Below the pieces are notes generated by a model that worked only from the letters and a program-made list of their open reading frames with translations, searched no databases and was not told the origin of the DNA. From positions 1 through 11,277 of the forward strand of contig QMRZ01000037.1 in assembly GCA_003649495.1 (NCBI GenBank): a stretch of DNA of 11,277 nucleotides. Reading direction: 5' to 3'. The stretch comes from Thermoprotei archaeon (GTDB lineage Archaea; Thermoproteota; Thermoprotei; Thermofilales; Thermofilaceae). Below, piece by piece: positions 6,384 to 11,277 of the stretch. The translations under genes were made by a program, and so were the position numbers. How positions within the stretch are numbered: position 1 is the stretch's first letter; every line of letters begins with the position of its first letter.

Positions 6384-6644
6384 ATGGAGGCGTTCATAGT
6401 AAGCTTCAGGCGCGGAGCTAAGACTCAGGATGAGAGGTACATAATACTGGAGGTAGATGGCATCAGCAGCGATGGCGAGGCAGCACGCTTAATCGGCAGG
6501 AGAGTTGTGTGGAGGAGCCCTAACGGCAGTTTCGAGGTAAGGGGCAAGATAATTAGGGTGCATGGGAAGAGGGGGAGAGTGATAGCGCGCCTGAGGAAGC
6601 CGCTGCCGGGCCAGGCGCTGGGTACTAAGGTCCTCATCCTGTAG
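6384..6644 (+). CDS. rpl35ae: Large ribosomal subunit protein eL33 (L35Ae)
   Basis: The 86-residue product is a small basic beta-barrel protein of the large ribosomal subunit found in eukaryotes and some archaea. Conserved features are FRRGAKTQDERYIILEVDG near the N-terminus, the VVWRSPNG stretch (41-48), GKIIRVHGKRGRVIARLRKP (54-73) with the family's GKIxRxHGxxGxVxAxF core, and the C-terminal LPGQALGTKVLIL. Length is normal for the family. The ATG at 6384 follows the shared promoter core by about 30 bases. It is transcribed divergently from nikR, and the palindrome lies upstream of its TATA-like element, so any effect of NikR on eL33 would be indirect or activating. Confidence 0.93.
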   Translation: MEAFIVSFRRGAKTQDERYIILEVDGISSDGEAARLIGRRVVWRSPNGSFEVRGKIIRVHGKRGRVIARLRKPLPGQALGTKVLIL

Positions 6645-6676
6645 TACGTGCTCGCCTGCCCGCCCACCTAAGCTAG

Positions 6677-6687
6677 GCTTAAATAAT
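6677..6687 (+). promoter_or_regulatory. Strong TATA-like element inside the eL33 to small-protein gap
   Basis: GCTTAAATAAT lies 33 bases after the eL33 stop. It predicts transcription starting near 6706-6708, 150 bases before the next gene. That next gene has its own well-spaced TATA-like element, so this promoter appears to serve something within the gap. Confidence 0.45.
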
Positions 6688-6705
6688 TTCTCACGCTCAT
6701 AACCT

Positions 6706-6828
6706 GAGTGCTGAATCCTCTGAATGTGGCTGATAAGCTAGTTGGCTGGTGATGTGGAAGCCCCGCGCCTGAGGTCCCACGCGACTCTAAGTTCCCTAAG
6801 CTTATTGGAGAAACAAGAGTCATTTTTT
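6706..6828 (+). ncRNA. Candidate structured non-coding RNA of unknown type
   Basis: A TATA-like element at 6677-6687 and a T6 tract at 6823-6828 bracket about 120 bases without a real gene. Near the 3' end GACTCT (6783-6788) pairs with AGAGTC (6816-6821), enclosing weaker pairing (GTT with AAC, CC with GG), and the T tract follows directly. A C-box-like GTGATGT (6749-6755) and a CTGA (6769-6772) are 13 bases apart, but no second C'/D pair follows, so a standard C/D sRNA is not supported. No tRNA T-loop or 5S pattern was found. It may instead be a long leader, or chance. Confidence 0.3.
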
Positions 6829-6833
6829 ATAAT
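6826..6833 (+). promoter_or_regulatory. TATA-like element for the 78-residue protein gene
   Basis: TTTATAAT, part of the T-rich run 6823-6834, is centred 25 bases before the ATG at 6855, implying a leaderless message. The same T run could also act as a terminator for any upstream transcript. Confidence 0.6.
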
Positions 6834-6854
6834 GCTCTCACGGAATATACTTGA

Positions 6855-7091
6855 ATGAGGGCGAGGGGGAGGGTAATAGAGATCGAGATCGATCACAGGC
6901 GCGTGACGTATGCCGACTTTGTGAAGCTCGTCAGCGAGCTGGGGGGGCGCGTATTGTTTAAGGATGGCTTCTGGCCATTCGCTAGGTACAGGGTGGCACT
7001 ACCTAAGAGGCGTGTGAGGGAGCTTCTTAAGATCTTGGAGAGCGAGGAGGCTCTACGTAGCGAAGGCGTAGCTCGGACAGGCGGTTCATGA
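6855..7091 (+). CDS. Small basic protein of unknown function
   Basis: The 78-residue product is not one I recognise. Its pattern suggests a compact strand-helix-strand-strand-helix fold: RGRVIEIEIDH, YADFVKLVSELGG, RVLFKDGF, ARYRVALP, then RRVRELLKILESEEAL. It is rich in arginine and lysine and has no cysteine or membrane segment, so a cytoplasmic and possibly nucleic-acid-binding protein is conceivable but not shown. The ATG at 6855 is well placed behind a TATA-like element. Its last 65 bases overlap the convergent gene on the other strand, so the C-terminal tail (about residues 58-78) shares its DNA with that gene. Confidence 0.6.
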   Translation: MRARGRVIEIEIDHRRVTYADFVKLVSELGGRVLFKDGFWPFARYRVALPKRRVRELLKILESEEALRSEGVARTGGS

Positions 7092-7503
7092 CTGCTTTCA
7101 CATAGGAGTCTATCTCCGACGGCTTAACCCCCCTCCTCGCCGCCTCTCTCTTAACAATCCTCTCCACTATAGCGTATCTCTTAAACCTCTCATTCAAGCG
7201 CTTCCAGGGTATACCTGCTAGCGCATCAGCTATCCTCTTATCGAATGGCAGGTAGCCCTTGAGCATTAATAGCGCTATTATGGGGTAGCCCACGTATCCC
7301 CTGTACTTGGTGCCGTTATCATCACTGTAGGCAACCCTCTCCTCGGGGTCCACATACACTAAGTACTGCCTCTCCCCAGTTGAGGACGTTACTACAGCCA
7401 TGTTAGGCTCCACTTCCCTAATCCTGCCATCAGCTATTGATCCGAGGGCCTCCAGTACCTTTATGCGGGGAGGCCGTGCTAGTAGATCGCCGGGGGATGG
7501 CAC
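7027..7503 (-). CDS. Conserved-looking archaeal protein of unknown function
   Basis: The 158-residue product starts PSPGDLLARPPRIKVLEALG, continues with the short beta-rich segment VTSSTGERQYLVYVDPEERV, then a hydrophobic stretch GYPIIALLMLKGYLPFD (about 72-88) and a basic helical C-terminal half ending KAVMNRLSELRLRY. The single hydrophobic patch contains charged flanks and looks like a buried helix rather than a membrane span. The alternation of structured regions and the promoter in front argue for a real gene; the function is unknown. The start is GTG at 7503, with a TATA-like element about 28 bases before it. The 3' end overlaps the convergent 78-residue protein gene by 65 bases. Confidence 0.75.
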   Translation of the reverse strand: MPSPGDLLARPPRIKVLEALGSIADGRIREVEPNMAVVTSSTGERQYLVYVDPEERVAYSDDNGTKYRGYVGYPIIALLMLKGYLPFDKRIADALAGIPWKRLNERFKRYAIVERIVKREAARRGVKPSEIDSYVKAVMNRLSELRLRYVEPPRSPRS

Positions 7504-7527
7504 GAGATTAAGTATTGTCCTCTAACC

Positions 7528-7534
7528 CTATATC
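7528..7534 (-). promoter_or_regulatory. TATA-like element for the 158-residue protein gene
   Basis: The minus strand reads GATATAG, centred about 28 bases before the GTG at 7503, so the message is probably leaderless. The 270-base gap 7504-7773 otherwise holds the C/D box sRNA at its right end; a long minus-strand frame across it lacks protein-like composition. Confidence 0.45.
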
Positions 7535-7710
7535 GATTTCCATGAAATCTTTCACTGCGATGAGCTCCGCTTGGGAGGAAGTTGCCACATTTCCTTAGGC
7601 AAGTGCTCTGACAGCTAGCGGATACATGCCAAGCCTTAACTAGCTCACACCTTTGAAGTAAAGCCTTAAGCGGGTTGAGTGTTGAGAATAGAGGGCAGGC
7701 TACGCATGAG

Positions 7711-7770
7711 AGATGGTGATGAGAGGTTAGGTGCGCCGAGCTTGTGAGGAACACGGCAAAAGCTGACGGC
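7711..7770 (+). ncRNA. C/D box sRNA (2'-O-methylation guide)
   Basis: The plus strand has all four boxes at archaeal spacing: C box GTGATGA (7716-7722, perfect), 13-base spacer, D' box CCGA (7736-7739, one mismatch to CTGA), 4-base linker, C' box GTGAGGA (7744-7750, one mismatch to RTGATGA), 12-base spacer, and D box CTGA (7763-7766, perfect). Such RNAs bind L7Ae, Nop5 and fibrillarin and direct ribose methylation of rRNA or tRNA at the base paired five positions before D or D'. The D guide ACACGGCAAAAG predicts target CUUUUGCCGUGU, methylated at its fifth base (U). The D' guide GAGGTTAGGTGCG predicts CGCACCUAACCUC, methylated at its fifth base (C). I could not place these in an rRNA from memory. 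Exact ends are estimated. The gene ends a few bases before the convergent hydrolase stop. Confidence 0.72.
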
Positions 7771-7773
7771 TGC

Positions 7774-10020
7774 TTAATCTCCCACCCGATAGACCTTCAG
7801 CGCTACGTCGCTCTCGACTTTCCTTATCTTGATGACTAATGAGCCATTTACGGCCTTAGCTTCCTGCTTCTCCACGATCACTCCCCTGTAGGTATCCCAG
7901 ATCTCGACTAGGTAATTCCCGTCCTCGAGCTCGTGGAGAACTATCTCCAGATCCTTCACGGGCTCTACACTCACGTTATTGATCATGTTCCACCAGGTGT
8001 GATCGCGATTCTGCACCCACGCTAGCACGAGCGTCCCATTAGTAAGCCCTATGATCCTCGCTCTCGCCTGTTTAGCGATTACGCCCTCAAACCTGATGTA
8101 GTCCCACGTGAACCAATCATTGCCTACGTTATCCACCCTTATCTCGTGAGTGCCAGGGGGCACTTCAACCCACACGTCCTCATCGTACTCTCCTGTGTAT
8201 CCATCATTTCTCCCATCTCTATCCGGCAGGTCAAGTCTCCTCATGAGCACGCCATCGATGTATAAGGCCAGTGTAGCTCCTCCCCTGGCCACTGAGTTCA
8301 CGTGGATCACTACTCTCCCGCCGTGTGGGAAAGTCGCCCTAAAGGTTGGATTATTCCTAAGCTCTGGATGGGCCCTGCCCTGTATGAAGGCGCTAAGCTG
8401 CGAGAGATCACCCTCTACAGAGCCATTCAGGCATATGGTGAAGTAGCTCTCGGAGGGTCTAGCCCAGCCGATAGATGGGTAGAGAGTTAAGTCGGCGAGG
8501 TCCTCTCTACTCAGGTCCTCTGGGATCACTACCTTAGCCCTCAGGTAGCTGAGATTGGACTCGGCTGGATGCAAGCCCTTCAGGTAGTTGGCGATTGCCC
8601 TGAAGTGGTAGTATAGGTCGTAAGGTTGTATGTAGTTATCCCACCACCACGACATTGCAGTAGCTGGCGATCCAGCCATAACCGCGCTCCACAGGCCGTT
8701 GTGTAGCCCTACTCCTTCACGATCCTCGTAGTAATACGGTTCTCCCCACCATCTCCAGTCGACACCGAACTCCGTCACGATCACGGGTTTGCTGTAACGC
8801 TTCCGCTTATCCACGATTAGCTTACAGATGCTGCCAGCCACGTCTCTAAAGCCCTGTGGACCGTACCTATGGACTGTTACGATGTCTATCTCCCTGAGTG
8901 CCCACACCTCCGGGTCGAGATCTGGGTTAGCGAAGCTGGTAGTCACCAGGTGGTTGTAGGGATCTATCTCCTTGATGTACTCAGCCATCTCCTCATGCCA
9001 CTTAACCACTTGAGCCCTGGCCTCCCGGTACCCGTCAGTTAGATCCACCTCATTCCAGAGCTCCCATGCCAGGATGTGGGTTGAGTATCCCCATCGAGCC
9101 ACTATGTACCTGAGCCTTCTCTTGAGTAGCTTTAAGGCCTCTTCACTAGTCCAGAAATCCTCCGGCCTGTCAAGGGGGCCGCCATTAGCTTTATTGTAGG
9201 GGTTCTCGCTCCACTGCTCCTCCCTCCTCAGCTGGCCATGATTCATGAAGCATAGTATGACGTAGATCCCCCTCTCCTCGGCTAGCTTTAACACGTAGTC
9301 TAGCTTCCAAGCCTCTGCTAGATCATAGCGGCCAGCCCCGCCTCTCCACTCTATCCCAAAGCACCAGGGCGCCATCCATATCCTAGTAAGGTTCTCGCCG
9401 CTCTCCTGCATCGCGGCGAACCACTCATCGTAGTCGAAGGTGCCTCGACTGGAAGCCCAGCACACATCGTGGCCCACAAAGAATGCTGAGAGCCCATTGT
9501 CGAACTCGAGGTATCTGTGGTCTTCATCGCTTACTCTAACGAATCCCGGATGGCTAGATGGCAGGACCCTGAACGTGTACGCGTCGGTCTTAGCCGTGTT
9601 GCCCCACCTATCCCTGACCTCCACGTAGAATGAATACTCCCCTACCTCGGTAGGCGTAAACCTGATCTTCCAGTACGGCTTGCCCACCGCCTCCAGTACC
9701 TCCCTAGAGCCCACAAGCCTGCGACTGTACTCCTGATAGTAGAAGGCGGGTACCGCTATTACTCTCCCGCTAGGCGAAGTTACGATGGCAGTTACATTGA
9801 TTTCCTCGGGATTGAAGGGATTCTCGTACTCTGCTGTAACATTTAGGTCCGCCTCCAGGAGGGAGTAAAGGCGAACTTCCCTGGCGCTTATCCGCCACAC
9901 GCTAATTGACGGCTTCATGTGCACTACCTCTTGTGGGCGGTGCATCAGGTAGGCTGCCACGGCTAAAAGTATGATTAGCAGAAGGGCTATGACTACGAGG
10001 CTTCTCTGGCCGGGCATCAC
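7774..10020 (-). CDS. Membrane-anchored clan GH-A (GH5-like) glycoside hydrolase with carbohydrate-binding-like domain
   Basis: The 748-residue extracellular enzyme has an N-terminal signal anchor (7-25), an Ig-like domain of the DUF5060 kind (about 38-153), and a TIM barrel (about 160-485). The barrel carries VGHDVCWAS (182-190), the acid/base motif ELWNEVD with E324, HRYGPQG (384-390) and the nucleophile motif VIVTEFGVDW with E417. These two glutamates after strands 4 and 7 are the mark of retaining clan GH-A enzymes. Residues 555-647 form a beta-sandwich with ALYIDGVLMRRLDL and VPPGTHEIRVDNVGNDWFTWDYI, like carbohydrate-binding modules. A final beta-domain covers about 650-748. The substrate is probably a beta-linked polysaccharide; which one cannot be told. 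There is no lipobox, so attachment is by the N-terminal helix. The start is GTG 10020 or the adjacent ATG 10017. It lies 80 bases after the permease gene but has its own promoter. Confidence 0.87.
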   Translation of the reverse strand: MMPGQRSLVVIALLLIILLAVAAYLMHRPQEVVHMKPSISVWRISAREVRLYSLLEADLNVTAEYENPFNPEEINVTAIVTSPSGRVIAVPAFYYQEYSRRLVGSREVLEAVGKPYWKIRFTPTEVGEYSFYVEVRDRWGNTAKTDAYTFRVLPSSHPGFVRVSDEDHRYLEFDNGLSAFFVGHDVCWASSRGTFDYDEWFAAMQESGENLTRIWMAPWCFGIEWRGGAGRYDLAEAWKLDYVLKLAEERGIYVILCFMNHGQLRREEQWSENPYNKANGGPLDRPEDFWTSEEALKLLKRRLRYIVARWGYSTHILAWELWNEVDLTDGYREARAQVVKWHEEMAEYIKEIDPYNHLVTTSFANPDLDPEVWALREIDIVTVHRYGPQGFRDVAGSICKLIVDKRKRYSKPVIVTEFGVDWRWWGEPYYYEDREGVGLHNGLWSAVMAGSPATAMSWWWDNYIQPYDLYYHFRAIANYLKGLHPAESNLSYLRAKVVIPEDLSREDLADLTLYPSIGWARPSESYFTICLNGSVEGDLSQLSAFIQGRAHPELRNNPTFRATFPHGGRVVIHVNSVARGGATLALYIDGVLMRRLDLPDRDGRNDGYTGEYDEDVWVEVPPGTHEIRVDNVGNDWFTWDYIRFEGVIAKQARARIIGLTNGTLVLAWVQNRDHTWWNMINNVSVEPVKDLEIVLHELEDGNYLVEIWDTYRGVIVEKQEAKAVNGSLVIKIRKVESDVALKVYRVGD

Positions 10021-10042
10021 ATGCCACGTATGGAGTGAGAGC

Positions 10043-10054
10043 AGGTAAATACCT
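10043..10054 (-). promoter_or_regulatory. TATA-like element and inverted repeat for the glycoside hydrolase gene
   Basis: The minus strand reads GGTATTTACC, centred about 28 bases before the GTG at 10020, giving transcription at or next to the start codon. The element is itself an inverted repeat (AGGTA-AA-TACCT on the plus strand), which could also be read by a dimeric regulator; this is speculative. Confidence 0.45.
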
Positions 10055-10100
10055 CTCTACACGTGCTCTCTGAAGGGCTTAGGCCATGCGGCTCTCCAGG

Positions 10101-11015
10101 CTAGACTTCCCTAGTGTAAGGCTTGCCGAGCGCGGCTGGCGCCCCTATCCTCTTCCTCACCGCCTCTCTGGAGATCACACATAACACGGCTATCGTGGCC
10201 AGGTAAGGTAAGGTGCTGAGAAGGGCTGGGGGAACGCCATAGGGCTGCAGGTGATACTGCAGGACTTCAACACCGCCGTAGAGGTAAGCACCCAGTAGAG
10301 CTCTCAGCGGATCCCACATCGAGAACACGGTCAGTGCCACTACTACCCATCCCCTGCCCGCTGTGAGACCCTCAGTCCACGCCGGGATGTAGGACAGCGA
10401 TAAGTAGGCGCCAGCGACTCCTATCAGGGCTCCACCCAGCGCGAGGCAGGCGTACCTGACCCTGTACACATTGACACCCATGGCATCAGCCGCGGCCGGC
10501 GCCTCGCCGACAGCCCTCACAGCCATGCCCACCCTGGTCTTGTAGAGTATGAACCAGAGGAGGATAGTCAAAATGAGAGACGTGTAGACTAGGGGATCGT
10601 GGCTGAAGAGAAGGCGGCCCACGATGGGCGCGCGGCTGAGGATGGGAATCGGCACTGGGGGCAGGTGAGGGGCTGGGATGCCGACATACTCCTTGCCCAT
10701 CAGGCTACTGATGCCCAGGCCAAACATGGTTAACGCCAAGCCTGAGACTACCTGGTTGGCTCGAAGCGTCACCACGAATACCCCGTAGACTAGGGCGAGC
10801 ATCATGCTCGCTAAGGCTGCAGCCAGAACTCCCAGGGCAGGGTTGCCCGTGTTCACCGCGACTACGAATCCCGTGACTGCGCCAACTATCATTAGGCCTT
10901 CAGCTCCCAGGTTCAGCACTCCTGATCTCTCGATGTAGATGCCCCCCAGCGTGCCGAGCAGGAGGGGTGTGCTGGCCTTGATGACGCTGCGCCCCACCGC
11001 TAGCCAGAGCTCCAT
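10101..11015 (-). CDS. BMP-type ABC importer permease (YufQ-like, probable nucleoside uptake)
   Basis: The 304-residue polytopic protein of the bacterial inner-membrane/BPD transport type 2 family has 8-10 helices. Diagnostic stretches are IYIERSGVLNLGAEGLMIVG near the N-terminus, LRANQVVSGLALTMFGLGIS in the middle, and the cytoplasmic loop TRVGMAVRAVGEAPAAADAMG that contacts the ATPase, followed by YACLALGGALIGVAGAYLSL. This is the pattern of YufQ and NupQ, permeases that with a YufP partner, a double ATPase and a BMP lipoprotein import nucleosides. Substrate is inferred from the family only. The start is ATG 11015, because GAGGTGA at 11021-11027 lies five bases before it. The longer GTG start at 11024 would overlap this ribosome-binding site; it shares GTGA with the upstream stop. 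Confidence 0.9.
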   Translation of the reverse strand: MELWLAVGRSVIKASTPLLLGTLGGIYIERSGVLNLGAEGLMIVGAVTGFVVAVNTGNPALGVLAAALASMMLALVYGVFVVTLRANQVVSGLALTMFGLGISSLMGKEYVGIPAPHLPPVPIPILSRAPIVGRLLFSHDPLVYTSLILTILLWFILYKTRVGMAVRAVGEAPAAADAMGVNVYRVRYACLALGGALIGVAGAYLSLSYIPAWTEGLTAGRGWVVVALTVFSMWDPLRALLGAYLYGGVEVLQYHLQPYGVPPALLSTLPYLATIAVLCVISREAVRKRIGAPAALGKPYTREV

Positions 11016-11020
11016 CGAGC

Positions 11021-11027
11021 TCACCTC
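11021..11027 (-). promoter_or_regulatory. Shine-Dalgarno sequence for the YufQ-like permease
   Basis: The minus strand reads GAGGTGA, a seven-base match to the anti-Shine-Dalgarno end of archaeal 16S rRNA, five bases before ATG 11015 and within the last codons of the upstream permease. It decides the start and shows that an operon-internal gene here uses ribosome binding, unlike the leaderless first genes. Confidence 0.7.
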
Positions 11028-11277
11028 TCGATCACGAGCCTGTACTTAGCCGCTATCTCCATCCCCACCACCGCCAGCAGGATTGATCCGTTGAAGACTT
11101 GCACCATAGCCGCCGGGAGGCCGACCGTCACCTGCAACATGTCGCCCCCCACTAGGAGCACGCTGTAGAGGAGTGCTGCTATGGTGACGCTAATGGGGTT
11201 CAAACCCCCGAGCCAGGCTACGACTATTGCTGTATACCCGTAGCCGGGCGAGATCCTAGGCCTAAGCCTGCCCTGAA
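11021..11277 (-). CDS. BMP-type ABC importer permease (YufP-like), N-terminus beyond right edge
   Basis: The last 84 residues of a second permease are present. The frame is open through the right edge of the window (RPRISPGYGYTAIVVAWLGG), so the true start lies outside. A TTG at 11203 is internal and not a start. The segment SPGYGYTAIVVAWLGGLNPI followed by LLVGGDMLQVTVGLP and VQVFNGSILLAVV is typical of the C-terminal end of YufP/NupP permeases, where PGYG(F/Y)T and GG(D/E)xLQ recur. It is the partner of the YufQ-like permease and lies upstream in the same operon, the stop lying just ahead of the next start. The ATPase and substrate-binding lipoprotein are expected further to the right. Confidence 0.88.
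   Translation of the reverse strand, partial: QGRLRPRISPGYGYTAIVVAWLGGLNPISVTIAALLYSVLLVGGDMLQVTVGLPAAMVQVFNGSILLAVVGMEIAAKYRLVIER

Noticed and set aside
6314..6397. 28-residue N-terminal extension of NikR
   Set aside because: It would cross the palindrome, the promoter core and the eL33 start, and NikR proteins begin just before the first beta strand.
7557..7611. Second C/D-like RNA (GCGATGA to CTGA)
   Set aside because: The C box has a mismatch in its essential UGAUGA core and no D' or C' boxes occur between.
7479..7754. 91-residue minus-strand frame rich in Cys, His and Ser
   Set aside because: It overlaps the 158-residue gene start and the C/D sRNA on the other strand, and its composition is unlike the proteins of this window.
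11201..11220. tRNA T-arm-like GGGGTTCAAACCCC
   Set aside because: It lies inside the conserved GGLNP coding region of the permease and no acceptor, D or anticodon arm surrounds it.

Overview
The window looks like a chromosomal segment of a hyperthermophilic archaeon, most probably a member of the Thermoproteota (Crenarchaeota). The grounds are: a ribosomal protein eL33 (L35Ae) gene; a probable archaeal C/D box guide RNA; TATA-like elements about 25-28 bases ahead of start codons, implying largely leaderless mRNAs; frequent GTG starts; heavy AGG, CTA and GAG codon use; and tightly packed genes on both strands. Genus cannot be read from the sequence alone.

Left part (1-3400, all minus strand): a membrane-anchored surface protein cut by the left edge; a short MscS-like channel protein; an ArsB/NhaD-type 11-12 helix ion transporter; and a small three-helix membrane protein whose stop overlaps the transporter start by four bases. 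The last three read as a membrane-transport cluster.

Middle (3500-7100, both strands): a creatininase-family metalloamidase followed by an overlapping gene resembling V/A-type ATPase subunit F. Then come a stand-alone ATP-cone protein divergent from deoxyribose-phosphate aldolase (deoC), the nickel-responsive regulator NikR divergent from ribosomal protein eL33, and a small unknown protein. NikR and eL33 share an AT-rich promoter core, and an 18-base perfect palindrome sits at the predicted nikR transcription start, which suggests autoregulation.

Right part (7000-11277): an unknown protein gene that runs 65 bases into its convergent neighbour; a well-formed C/D box sRNA on the plus strand just beyond the 3' end of a large gene; that gene, encoding a membrane-anchored clan GH-A glycoside hydrolase with an N-terminal Ig-like and a C-terminal carbohydrate-binding-like domain; and two permease subunits of a BMP/nucleoside-type ABC importer, the second cut by the right edge. 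The importer and DeoC together suggest nucleoside salvage, while the hydrolase suggests extracellular polysaccharide use. No CRISPR array, insertion sequence, rRNA or convincing tRNA was seen.
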